In this document: positions 8,765 to 17,700 of the stretch, piece after piece
Layout: every line of letters begins with the position of its first letter
Position numbering within the stretch: the first letter of the stretch is position 1
Origin: Caballeronia udeis
GTDB lineage: Bacteria; Pseudomonadota; Gammaproteobacteria; Burkholderiales; Burkholderiaceae
DNA: 64,000 nt
Direction: 5' to 3'
Assembly: GCF_001544555.2 (NCBI RefSeq)
Contig: NZ_FCOK02000030.1
Coordinates: forward strand, 1-64,000
Notes under the pieces: model-generated
Told to the model about the DNA's origin: nothing
Seen by the model: only the letters and a program-made list of their open reading frames with translations
Databases searched by the model: none
Program-made: the position numbers and the translations under genes

Positions 8765-9853
8765 ATGGCGACTCCGCAATTCCACTCGCTGCGCATCCGC
8801 GACGTCCGTCCCGAAACCGCCGACGCCGTCACGGTTTCCTTCGATGTCCCCGAGACCCTGCGCGACGCATTCCGCTTCACGCAAGGCCAGTTCGTCACGT
8901 TGAAGACGCATATGGACGGCGAGGAAATGCGGCGCTCATATTCCATTTGCGTCGGCGTGACCGATTACGACCGCGATGGCGAATTGCGTATCGGCATCAA
9001 GCGTGTGCGGGGCGGCCGCTTCTCGAACTTCGCCTTCGATACGCTCAAGCCCGGCCACGAAATCGAAGTGATGACGCCCGACGGCCGCTTCTTTACGCAT
9101 CTGAACGCAGACCATGTGAAGCATTACGTGGCGTTCTCTGGCGGCTCGGGCATCACACCGGTGCTCGCGATCATCAAGACGACGCTGGAAACCGAGCCGA
9201 CCAGCCGTTTCACGCTGATCTACGGCAATCGCAGCGTGGACGCGATCATGTTTGCCGAGGAACTGGAAGACCTGAAGAATCGCTTCATGAGCCGGTTCTC
9301 GCTGTACCACGTGTTATCGGACGATTTGCAGGATGTCGAGTTGTTCAACGGCGTGCTGAACCAGGAAAAGTGCGCGGCATTCCTGGAAGCGCTCGTTCCC
9401 GCCAATGAGATCGATGAAGCCTTCATTTGCGGCCCCGGCCCGATGATGGACGCCGCCGAAGCCGCGCTGAAAAGCGCGGGCGTGCCGCCGCAGCAGGTCC
9501 ACGTCGAACGATTCGGCACGCCGTTGCCCCAAGCAGGTGTGCCGCCCATCGAAATAACCGACGACACGCCGGCTGCGGATCTGGAACTCGTCATCGATGG
9601 CAAAAAACGCAAGCTGCGCCTGCCGTATCAAGGCGTGAGCGTGCTCGATGTCGGGTTGAAAGCCGGGCTTGCGCTGCCCTATGCCTGCAAGGGAGGCGTG
9701 TGCTGCACGTGCCGCGCGAAGGTCCTGGAAGGCGAAGTGCGCATGGAGAAGAACTACACGCTGGAGCAGCACGAGATTGACGCAGGTTTCGTGCTGACCT
9801 GCCAGTGCCACCCGATTTCCGACCGCGTGGTTGTGAGTTATGACGAACGTTGA
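8765..9853 (+). CDS. paaE: Phenylacetyl-CoA epoxidase reductase PaaE
   Basis: A 362-residue ferredoxin reductase that passes electrons from NADPH through FAD and a plant-type 2Fe-2S cluster to PaaAC. Order: FAD-binding barrel with RRSYSICVG (about residues 55-63), NAD(P) domain with FSGGSGITPVLAIIKTTL (about 125-142) and CGPGPMMDAAEAAL (about 222), then a ferredoxin domain with CKGGVCCTC near 310, supplying three ligands, and a later CQC for the fourth. The start MATPQFHSLRIRDV was chosen because the longer frame lies inside paaD. It closes the paaABCDE operon; 136 bp follow before the DUF1835 gene. Confidence 0.95.
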   Translation: MATPQFHSLRIRDVRPETADAVTVSFDVPETLRDAFRFTQGQFVTLKTHMDGEEMRRSYSICVGVTDYDRDGELRIGIKRVRGGRFSNFAFDTLKPGHEIEVMTPDGRFFTHLNADHVKHYVAFSGGSGITPVLAIIKTTLETEPTSRFTLIYGNRSVDAIMFAEELEDLKNRFMSRFSLYHVLSDDLQDVELFNGVLNQEKCAAFLEALVPANEIDEAFICGPGPMMDAAEAALKSAGVPPQQVHVERFGTPLPQAGVPPIEITDDTPAADLELVIDGKKRKLRLPYQGVSVLDVGLKAGLALPYACKGGVCCTCRAKVLEGEVRMEKNYTLEQHEIDAGFVLTCQCHPISDRVVVSYDER

Positions 9854-9989
9854 ACGGGGGGTTGGCGGATTGCGCTGATTCGATTCGCTTACACTAGGGG
9901 TCGCCCGTACCGAATGCGGCGTGCCGCGCCTTGTCGCCGCACTCGCCGTGCGTCGGGCGGCCTACTTACGTTTGCGGTCACCGTTACTG

Positions 9990-10805
9990 ATGAGCACCAT
10001 TCACGTTACCAACGGCGACCACGCCGCCGAGATCCTGCGCGAAGCCCTGCAAACAGCGGCCCGTGACGAACGCGTCATCCCGCTGAAGGACGACCTTGCG
10101 GTCGGCCAGCTAAGGGGCATAGACGACAACCCGGAAACCCGGGCCTTGTTCTGGCAGCAGGTCCTGATAGAACACAAGTTCGACTTCATATCGAAGCTGA
10201 AGGAACAGGACGCACTCTTGCGCGAACTCGCGCAGGACAGCGGACAAGTCGTGATCTGGCATGGCCAGAGCGCCAGTGACCAGCTCACGTTGCGGCGCGT
10301 GGCTTATACGTTGCGCAACACGCCACAGCGACTGAACGAAGCCAAGCTCACTCATGACGACCTGCCCCTGGTTACCGCCGCCGACGGCACGATGCAGCGC
10401 CGCGGCCGGCAAGACGGCGCGACGGCGGTCGGCATGTTCACAGCGGCCGAACTCGGCGCCAAGCTGCCGACAGCCGCGCCCATTTCGGTGTTGCGCATCA
10501 GCCGTCTTGCGCTGGAATGGCAGGAAGTGAAGCAGATCAATAGCGACACCCGCCGATGGCGCGACAACACGTTCGTTTCCGGCACCTTTTCTGATATCGA
10601 TGAAACCATCCTCCAGATAGCCAACGACGGCTGGCAGGAAGCTCGCCGGCTCGCCGGAGAGGTGATGGGCGCAAGCTTTGGCTTCCTGGTCAGCGATTCC
10701 ATTGCGCTCTGGCGCTGTCGCGAACTGGTTGCGGCGGGCAAATTGGAGATGCGCGGCGATTTCGCCCGGCTATCCGACGCCCAGTTGCGCCGCGCCGCGC
10801 ACTAG
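9990..10805 (+). CDS. DUF1835/DUF3658-type protein in the paa cluster
   Basis: A 271-residue cytoplasmic protein. The N-terminal half (STIHVTNGDHAAEILREAL, then VIWHGQSASDQLTLRRVAY) matches my memory of DUF1835, and the C-terminal half (GTFSDIDETILQIANDGW) matches DUF3658. No catalytic motif is apparent and the biochemical role is unknown. It sits between paaE and the TetR gene, in the same direction, which suggests co-regulation with phenylacetate catabolism, but 136 bp separate it from paaE so it may have its own promoter. ATG 9990 is preferred; the in-frame arginine-rich extension from 9921 looks non-coding. Confidence 0.75.
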   Translation: MSTIHVTNGDHAAEILREALQTAARDERVIPLKDDLAVGQLRGIDDNPETRALFWQQVLIEHKFDFISKLKEQDALLRELAQDSGQVVIWHGQSASDQLTLRRVAYTLRNTPQRLNEAKLTHDDLPLVTAADGTMQRRGRQDGATAVGMFTAAELGAKLPTAAPISVLRISRLALEWQEVKQINSDTRRWRDNTFVSGTFSDIDETILQIANDGWQEARRLAGEVMGASFGFLVSDSIALWRCRELVAAGKLEMRGDFARLSDAQLRRAAH

Positions 10806-10861
10806 CCGCAAATTCGCTCCACATTAGAATGCCCGATTGACCCGTACTTCTTCGAGACTCA

Positions 10862-11467
10862 ATGGCCCGTACCAGAGCGCCTGACCACGACACACAACGC
10901 GAGCAGATCCTCGAACTCGCCGCCGCCAAATTCGCGCAGACCAGTTACCCGAGCACATCGATGGCTGACCTGGCAGCGGCCAGCGGCACCTCCAAAGCGC
11001 GGCTTTATCACTACTACGCCAGCAAGGAAGCCATTCTCTTCGACCTGCTCGACCGCTACACGAAGCGGCTGATGCTGATCATCGCGGAAGTGGAAGGAGC
11101 AAGCCAGCGGCGCGGCTTGACCGAGCGCGAGGCGTTCGCCGAGCTGGTCCGGGCGTTTCTGACCGAATACGAGACGTCTCATAGCCGGCACGTCGCATTG
11201 CTCAACGACGTGAAATACCTCGAAGATACGCAGCGTGAAATCGTGCTCGAACGCCAGCGTGGCATTGTCGCGGCGTTCGCCCGACAACTCTCGCGCGCTT
11301 ATCCGAAACGCGCGACCAAGGAAAACCAGACAGCGCTCACGATGATGGTGTTCGGCATGATCAACTGGACATTCACGTGGCTGAAGCCGGATGGGAAGCT
11401 GGGTTATCGCGAATTTGCGGAGCAGGTGGTCAGCGTGATCGAACACGGGATGAATGGTGATAGCTAA
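10862..11467 (+). CDS. paaR: TetR-family repressor, probable PaaR
   Basis: A 201-residue TetR regulator. The N-terminal helix-turn-helix is visible in REQILELAAAKFAQTSYPST and MADLAAASGTSKARLYHYYA, followed by SKEAILFDLLDRY, the usual TetR helix 4. The C-terminal ligand domain is helical and ends without extra domains. Its position at the end of the paa cluster and the palindromic site at the paaA promoter make it the likely phenylacetyl-CoA-responsive repressor of paaABCDE. The symbol rests on context, not on a demonstrated interaction. Confidence 0.85.
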   Translation: MARTRAPDHDTQREQILELAAAKFAQTSYPSTSMADLAAASGTSKARLYHYYASKEAILFDLLDRYTKRLMLIIAEVEGASQRRGLTEREAFAELVRAFLTEYETSHSRHVALLNDVKYLEDTQREIVLERQRGIVAAFARQLSRAYPKRATKENQTALTMMVFGMINWTFTWLKPDGKLGYREFAEQVVSVIEHGMNGDS

Positions 11468-11478
11468 AATGGTGCATT

Positions 11479-11496
11479 GCGTCATTTAATTGACGC
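11479..11496. repeat. Inverted repeat downstream of paaR
   Basis: GCGTCA-TTTAAT-TGACGC is a perfect 6-bp inverted repeat 12 bp after the paaR stop, followed by an AT-rich stretch (about 11500-11570). There is no T-run after it, so it is not a classical terminator. It may be an operator for the next gene. Confidence 0.35.
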
Positions 11497-11683
11497 ACAC
11501 ATGTGCAATTCACACAACACGGCATAAATCATTGTTTTATATACATTTTTATTCATAAAACCTGAAAATTAGACGCACTCCTCCACAGTCAATTACGGGT
11601 TTTCCCTAGTGTCTCAGTCACGGTTCGGCTAAAATTCGTTTTGCGACGCACCATGTCGTATGACGAATCAAGGAGCCACCATC

Positions 11684-12355
11684 GTGAACAAGTCTTTCAA
11701 CCGCCCCACGGCATCGATCTTTGCTGCAGCCGATCGCTTGCAAACGGCTGCCGGTCGTTCGCCCGTTCTCGTTCGTGAGTTGTCCTCGACCGATCGCGAA
11801 CGTCTCCTCAGCCACTTCCTCACCCTCGACGAAGACGACCGCCTGCTGCGCTTCGGCCAGATCGTGCCGGATCGGGTGATCGAGAACTACGTCGCGAATA
11901 TCGACTTTTCGCGTGACACCGTGTTCGGCGTATTCGACGAGAAGCTGAACCTGGTCGGCGTTGGCCATCTGGCCTATTTACCGGCCGAAGGCGACAAACG
12001 CACGGCGGAGTTCGGCGTGTCGGTGCTGGAAAGCGCGCGTGGCAAAGGCGTAGGTAGCCGGCTGTTCGAGCGCGCTGCCATCCGCAGCCGCAACACGCAT
12101 GTTTCAACGCTCTATATGCATTGTTTGTCACGCAACTCGACCATGATGCACATTGCGAAGAAGTCGGGAATGAAGATCGAGTATGCGTATGGCGAAGCCG
12201 ACGCTTATTTGTCGCTCACGCCCGCCGACCAGAGCAGCATCATTGCGGAGATGTTGCAGGAGCAAGCGGCGGTCTTCGACTACGCGGTGAAGCGCCAGGC
12301 GCGCCGGACATCGCAAATGTTTCAGGCGTTCATACCTACTGCCGACGCAGCCTGA
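11684..12355 (+). CDS. GNAT-family N-acetyltransferase
   Basis: A 223-residue protein with a GNAT domain spanning about residues 20-180. The acetyl-CoA-binding region is VSVLESARGKGVGSRLFERA, with the R/Q-x-x-G-x-G/A pattern as RGKGVG, followed by LYMHCLSRNSTMMHIAKKSGM, the usual GNAT motif B. I chose the GTG at 11684 because AAGGAG lies 8 nt ahead, whereas ATG 11660 precedes that ribosome binding site. The substrate is unknown. A strong terminator follows the gene and the Lrp gene converges on it. Confidence 0.8.
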   Translation: MNKSFNRPTASIFAAADRLQTAAGRSPVLVRELSSTDRERLLSHFLTLDEDDRLLRFGQIVPDRVIENYVANIDFSRDTVFGVFDEKLNLVGVGHLAYLPAEGDKRTAEFGVSVLESARGKGVGSRLFERAAIRSRNTHVSTLYMHCLSRNSTMMHIAKKSGMKIEYAYGEADAYLSLTPADQSSIIAEMLQEQAAVFDYAVKRQARRTSQMFQAFIPTADAA

Positions 12356-12393
12356 AGTCGGGGCACAAGTTAGCAAGCATGCGCAAAAGCACG

Positions 12394-12418
12394 AAAGGCG
12401 GCGAAAGCCGCCTTTTTT
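12394..12418 (+). terminator. Rho-independent terminator after the GNAT gene
   Basis: AAAGGCGGC-GAAA-GCCGCCTTT followed by further Ts: a 9-bp stem with a GNRA-type tetraloop. The A-run on the left arm lets it work for the convergent Lrp gene as well. Confidence 0.9.
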
Positions 12419-12447
12419 GCGTCCTGTAGTTTTGGAACGAAGCAAGC

Positions 12448-12951
12448 CTAGCGAATGGGCAATGCCGTCGTTTCCTTTAAGCGGTCCAGCGAGAAGCTGC
12501 TTTTGACGTCGATTACCGACGGATGGTGCAGCAACTCATCCTGCACAAAGCGTGAAAAGTGCTCCATGTCTTCCACCTGGACGCGCAGCAAATAGTCCGT
12601 GTCGCCGGTCATCGCATCGCAAGCCACGACTTCCGGCCACGCGCGCACGGCATCGCGAAACCGGTCGGCGTGCGTCGGCGGATTTTTCATCCCCGCCGTT
12701 ACCGCCGTCCCACCCCGTTTTTCCAGCCGCACGTTCACGTACGCAAGCAAGCCGAGCCCGAGCAGACGAGGCTCCAGCAGCGCCACATAACCACGAATCA
12801 CACCCGCCTCCTCCAGCCGCCGGATTCGCCGCAAGCATGGACTGGGCGAGAGGTTCACCTGATCGGCAATGTCCTGATTCGACAGCCGACCATTTACCTG
12901 AAGAATGGCGAGAATTTTCCGATCGATGGCATCGAGTTCTATCTGAGCCAT
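12448..12951 (-). CDS. Lrp/AsnC-family transcriptional regulator
   Basis: A 167-residue Lrp-type regulator. The winged helix-turn-helix is clear in LDAIDRKILAILQVNGRLSNQDI and VNLSPSPCLRRIRRLEEAGVI. The C-terminal RAM/AsnC ligand-binding domain contains VNVRLEKRG and VVACDAMTGDTDYLLRVQV. It is divergent from hpd with 146 bp between starts, the usual arrangement for a regulator of aromatic amino acid catabolism, so hpd is the likely target. ATG 12951 is chosen over an arginine- and histidine-rich extension to 13008. Confidence 0.88.
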   Translation of the reverse strand: MAQIELDAIDRKILAILQVNGRLSNQDIADQVNLSPSPCLRRIRRLEEAGVIRGYVALLEPRLLGLGLLAYVNVRLEKRGGTAVTAGMKNPPTHADRFRDAVRAWPEVVACDAMTGDTDYLLRVQVEDMEHFSRFVQDELLHHPSVIDVKSSFSLDRLKETTALPIR

Positions 12952-13097
12952 TTTCTGTCTCCTACACGTATGATGACGGCATGAACGTGCGCCATCGTAG
13001 TCAGGCACGATTTAATTCGCAAGCATCCGTCGCACGTCCATCGATAAACTTTGTCCCAATAATCACCGATCTATCCTCACGGTCCAGGAGACGAAAA

Positions 13098-14204
13098 ATG
13101 CAGGCGACGACTTGGGACAACCCCGTTGGCACCGACGGTTTTGAATTCATCGAATACACGGCGCCCGATCCGGTGGCGCTCGGGCAGTTGTTTGAGCAAA
13201 TGGGGTTCACGGCGATTGCCCGTCATCGTCACAAGAAGGTGACGCTGTACAGGCAAGGCGAGATCAACTTTCTGGTCAATGCCGAGCCCGATTCCTTTGC
13301 GCAGCGGTTCGCGCGACTGCACGGCCCGTCGATTTGCGCGATCGCATTTCGTGTCGCCGACGCGGGCAAGGCGTACAAGCGCGCACTCGATCTTGGCGCG
13401 TGGGGTTTCGACAATAAAACCGGCCCGATGGAACTGAACATTCCGGCAATCAAGGGCATTGGCGATTCGCTGATTTACTTTGTGGACCGCTGGCGCGGCA
13501 AGAATGGCGTGGAGCCGGGCAGCATCGGCGACATCAGCATCTACGACGTCGACTTCGAACCCATTCCCGGCGCCGAGCAGAATCCGGTTGGACACGGACT
13601 GACCTACATCGACCATTTAACGCACAACGTTCATCGCGGCCGGATGATCGAATGGGCCGAGTTCTACGAACGTTTATTCAATTTCCGCGAAGCGCGTTAT
13701 TTCGATATTGAAGGCAAGGTGACGGCGGTCAAGTCGAAAGCGATGAGTTCGCCGTGCGGCAAGATCCGCATTCCGATCAACGAAGAAGGCTCGGAGACCT
13801 CGGGGCAAATCCAGGAATATCTCGACGCGTATCACGGCGAAGGCATCCAGCACATTGCGCTGGGCAGCGACGATATCTACAGCACCGTCGACAATCTGCG
13901 CGGCGCGAAAATCGCATTGCTGGATACCATCGATACGTATTACGAACTCGTCGACCGGCGTGTGCCGAATCATGGCGAATCGGTGGCGGAACTGCGCAAA
14001 CGCAAGATCCTGATCGATGGCGTGCGGGACGAAATCCTGCTGCAGATCTTTACCGAAAACCAGATCGGTCCGATCTTCTTCGAGATCATTCAGCGCAAGG
14101 GCAATCAGGGATTCGGCGAAGGCAACTTCAAGGCGCTGTTTGAATCGATTGAACTCGACCAGATTCGGCGCGGCGTGGTGAAGGACGCCACAACGCCAGG
14201 CTGA
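13098..14204 (+). CDS. hpd: 4-hydroxyphenylpyruvate dioxygenase
   Basis: A 368-residue non-haem Fe(II) enzyme converting 4-hydroxyphenylpyruvate to homogentisate in tyrosine degradation. Two vicinal-oxygen-chelate repeats are seen. The iron ligands are expected in YIDHLTHNV (His near 173), EGIQHIALGSDDIY (His near 252) and IFFEIIQRKG (Glu near 328), all intact. ATG 13098 follows a CAGGAGACG ribosome binding site; the long in-frame extension to 12552 is antisense to the Lrp gene and rejected. No other homogentisate genes are in the window. A terminator follows directly. Confidence 0.95.
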   Translation: MQATTWDNPVGTDGFEFIEYTAPDPVALGQLFEQMGFTAIARHRHKKVTLYRQGEINFLVNAEPDSFAQRFARLHGPSICAIAFRVADAGKAYKRALDLGAWGFDNKTGPMELNIPAIKGIGDSLIYFVDRWRGKNGVEPGSIGDISIYDVDFEPIPGAEQNPVGHGLTYIDHLTHNVHRGRMIEWAEFYERLFNFREARYFDIEGKVTAVKSKAMSSPCGKIRIPINEEGSETSGQIQEYLDAYHGEGIQHIALGSDDIYSTVDNLRGAKIALLDTIDTYYELVDRRVPNHGESVAELRKRKILIDGVRDEILLQIFTENQIGPIFFEIIQRKGNQGFGEGNFKALFESIELDQIRRGVVKDATTPG

Positions 14205-14224
14205 ACGCGCGTGGTTAGAGTCGT

Positions 14225-14256
14225 AAAAAAACGGGGATCGAATCGATCCCCGTTTT
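14225..14256 (+). terminator. Terminator after hpd
   Basis: A hairpin of AACGGGGATCG/CGATCCCCGTT with a 3-nt loop, flanked by an A-run and a T-run, so it can act in both directions for hpd and the convergent small gene. Confidence 0.9.
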
Positions 14257-14286
14257 TTATTGCATTAAAAATCCCCAAGCAAATCC

Positions 14287-14478
14287 TCAAGCGTCGGAGT
14301 CGTCCTTGTCATTCGGCGCTTGCTTGTTAGAAACCTGTTCGACCCGAACCTGCGAAATTCGCGGTATGCCGGAGATCGTTGCCTCCGACCCGGCCAGGCC
14401 GCCCACGCGAACCGGCGCGTTCATCGCAAAAAATGCTGCGGAAACCATCAAAAAGCTTTGGATGTATCGTTGTTTCAC
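14287..14478 (-). CDS. Small exported or membrane-anchored hypothetical protein
   Basis: A 63-residue frame starting at GTG 14478. The start is supported by AAGGAGGAAGTA immediately upstream, one of the best Shine-Dalgarno sequences in the window. The product begins with a basic segment then a hydrophobic stretch (SFLMVSAAFFAMNAPV), resembling a signal or anchor, and ends in a charged tail (QAPNDKDDSDA). I recognise no family. The frame remains open upstream to 14586, but that part lacks protein character. It lies between hpd and the indolepyruvate oxidoreductase, pointing left. Confidence 0.5.
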   Translation of the reverse strand: MKQRYIQSFLMVSAAFFAMNAPVRVGGLAGSEATISGIPRISQVRVEQVSNKQAPNDKDDSDA

Positions 14479-14791
14479 TACTTCCTCCTTCAACTGCGTG
14501 CATCGGTATGGCCAGCTATCGCGCTCGTCCTGCCGGCAAAGCCGACACGAACGTGCATCGATCGCGGGTTTGAATGCGCTCGGCACGAGCGGTTCCCCGA
14601 TGACATCGAAATCCGGCCGTTTTTACACGTCGTAACACCTGTGCAATGTTGAAATTTCTTTTCAGCGGGTTATTACCAGTGCTGAAAAAATGTCAAAACG
14701 GGCACACTCAAAATCCCGGCCGACGCGTCCACAAGACGCGAACGCCTTAAAGTGCTTTGGTGATCCCAAACGTTGGCGGAGAGACCCCACA

Positions 14792-17700
14792 ATGAATGCC
14801 CCCCTTGACGCGGAACAAAAAGCTTCCCTAGAAGCCGCGCTTAATTCCGTCACCCTCGACGACAAATACACCCTGGAACGCGGTCGCGCGTACATGAGCG
14901 GCATACAGGCGCTGGTTCGGCTGTCGATGCTGCAACAAGAACGCGATCATGCCGCTGGACTCAACACCGCCGGTTTCATTTCCGGCTATCGCGGTTCCCC
15001 GCTTGGTGCACTCGATCAACATCTGTGGAAAGCGAAGAAACATCTCGCTTCGCATCAGGTCGTATTTCAGCCCGGCGTGAATGAAGACCTCGCGGCCACG
15101 GCCGTGTGGGGCTCGCAGCAGGTCAATCTTTATCCCAGCGCCAAATACGACGGCGTGTTCTCGATGTGGTACGGCAAAGGGCCTGGCGTCGACAGAACCG
15201 GCGACGTGTTCAAGCATGGCAATTCAGCGGGTTCGTCGCAGCATGGCGGCGTACTCGTGCTCGCCGGCGACGATCACGCCGCTAAATCCTCCACGCTCGC
15301 GCACCAGTCCGAACACATCTTCAAGGCGTGCGGATTGCCGGTGCTGTTTCCATCGAATGTGCAGGAATATCTGGACTTCGGCCTGCACGGCTGGGCCATG
15401 AGCCGTTACTCCGGCCTCTGGGTCGCAATGAAGTGCGTGACGGACGTGGTGGAATCGTCGGCTTCAGTTGATATCGATCCGCATCGTACGCAAATAGTTT
15501 TGCCGACCGATTTCGCCATGCCCGATGGCGGCTTGAATATCCGCTGGCCCGATCCGCCGCTGGTTCAGGAAGCGCGGCTGCTCGACTACAAGTGGTACGC
15601 CGCGCTCGCTTATGTCCGCGCGAACAAGCTGGATCGGATCGAGATTGAATCGCCGCATGCGCGCTTCGGGATCATGACGGCAGGCAAGGCTTATCTGGAT
15701 GTGCGTCAGGCTTTATCAGACCTCGGTCTCGACGATGAAACCTGCGCGCGCATCGGCATTCGTTTGTACAAGGTCGGTTGCGTGTGGCCGCTCGAAGCGC
15801 AAGGTGCGCATGCGTTCGCGCACGGGCTTCAGGAAATTCTGGTCGTTGAAGAGAAGCGCCAGATCCTCGAATACGCGATCAAGGAAGAGCTTTATAACTG
15901 GCCCGATGCTCAGCGTCCGCGCGTGTTCGGCAAGTTCGACGAGAAGGACGGCGCGGGCGGCGAATGGTCCGTTCCGATGGGCAACTGGCTGCTACCGGCG
16001 CACTACGAGTTGTCGCCGGCGATTATCGCTAAGGCGATCGCCACGCGCCTCGACAAATTCGATCTCCCCGCCGATGTCCGTGCACGCATCGCCACGCGTA
16101 TCGCCGTGATTGAAGCCAAGGAAAGAGCGCTGGCGCGGCCACGCGTTGAAGCCGAGCGCAAGCCGTGGTTCTGCTCCGGCTGTCCGCACAATACATCGAC
16201 GAACGTGCCTGAAGGTTCGCGTGCGCTTGCCGGCATCGGCTGCCACTACATGACCGTGTGGATGGACCGCAGCACGAGCACGTTCAGCCAGATGGGCGGC
16301 GAAGGCGTGGCCTGGATAGGCCAGGCACCGTTCACCAACGACAAACACGTGTTCGCCAATCTCGGCGATGGCACGTACTTCCACTCCGGGCTGCTGGCGA
16401 TCCGCGCGGCGATCGCGTCGAAGACGAACATCACGTACAAGATCCTCTACAACGACGCGGTGGCCATGACCGGTGGTCAGCCCGTCGATGGCGTGCTCAC
16501 CGTGCCGCAGATCACGCATCAACTGGCGGCTGAAGGCGCCACGAAGATCGTGATCGTCACCGATGAACCCGAGAAATATCAGGCGAACGTGGGGCTGGCG
16601 CCGGGTATCGATGTATTTCATCGCGAGAAGCTCGATGAAGTCCAGCGCGTTTTGCGTGAGATTGCCGGCACGACGATCCTGATCTACGACCAGACGTGCG
16701 CGACGGAAAAACGCCGGCGCAGGAAACGCGGCGCGTATCCCGATCCGGCAAAGCGTGTGGTCATCAATGAAGCGGTGTGCGAAGGCTGCGGCGATTGCTC
16801 GGTGAAATCGAATTGCCTGTCGGTGGAACCGCTCGACACCGAGTACGGCACGAAACGCCAGATCAACCAGTCGACCTGCAACAAGGACTACTCGTGCGTG
16901 AATGGCTTCTGCCCGAGCTTCGTCACGGTTGAAGGCGGACAATTGCGTAAGCCGAAGGTATCGAGTATTTCCGGCGACGCGATGCCCCCCGTTCCCACGC
17001 CCGAGTTGCCGTCGATCGACCGGCCGTATGGTGTCCTGGTCACGGGTGTGGGCGGCACGGGTGTTGTCACGATCGGCGCGTTGCTTGGCATGGCGTCGCA
17101 TCTCGAGCAAAAAGGCGTGACCGTGCTCGACGTCACCGGTCTGGCGCAAAAAGGTGGCGCCGTGATGAGCCATGTGCAGATCGCGACGCATCCCGGCGAT
17201 ATCCACGCGACGCGCATCGCAATGGGTGAAGCGGATCTGGTGATCGGTTGCGACCCGATTGTCACCGCCAGTGACGAATGCGGCTCGCGGATGCAACCCG
17301 GCCACACGCGCGTGGTCGTGAACAGTGCCGAGACGCCGACAGCCGAGTTCATCAAGAATCCGAACTGGCGCTTTCCGGGCGCGAGCGCGGAAGCCGATAT
17401 CCGCACGGCCGCGGGCGAGCATGTTGCACTCGTCGATGCGAATCGCTTTGCGGTGGCTTTGCTCGGCGATGCGATCTATACGAACCCGTTCGTGTTGGGT
17501 TTTGCGTGGCAACGCGGCTGGGTGCCGTTGCGGCATGAGTCGCTGGTTCGTGCCATCGAATTGAATGCCGTGCAGGTCGAGAAAAACCTGGCGGCGTTCG
17601 AATGGGGCCGTCATGCGGCACATGATCTGGAGGGCCTCGAGCGGCTGGTGAAGGCACAGAATCGCGGGGTTTCTTCAGATGCTCAGGGCGCCAGCAAGAT

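Noticed and set aside
12552..13097. In-frame extension of the hpd gene over the Lrp gene
   Set aside because: It is antisense to lrp and the proper ribosome binding site and family start are at 13098.
15992..17623. A 543-codon open frame antisense to the indolepyruvate oxidoreductase gene
   Set aside because: It is rich in His, Arg and Asp, as expected for the reverse of GC-rich coding sequence, and matches no family; the sense gene has clear domains.
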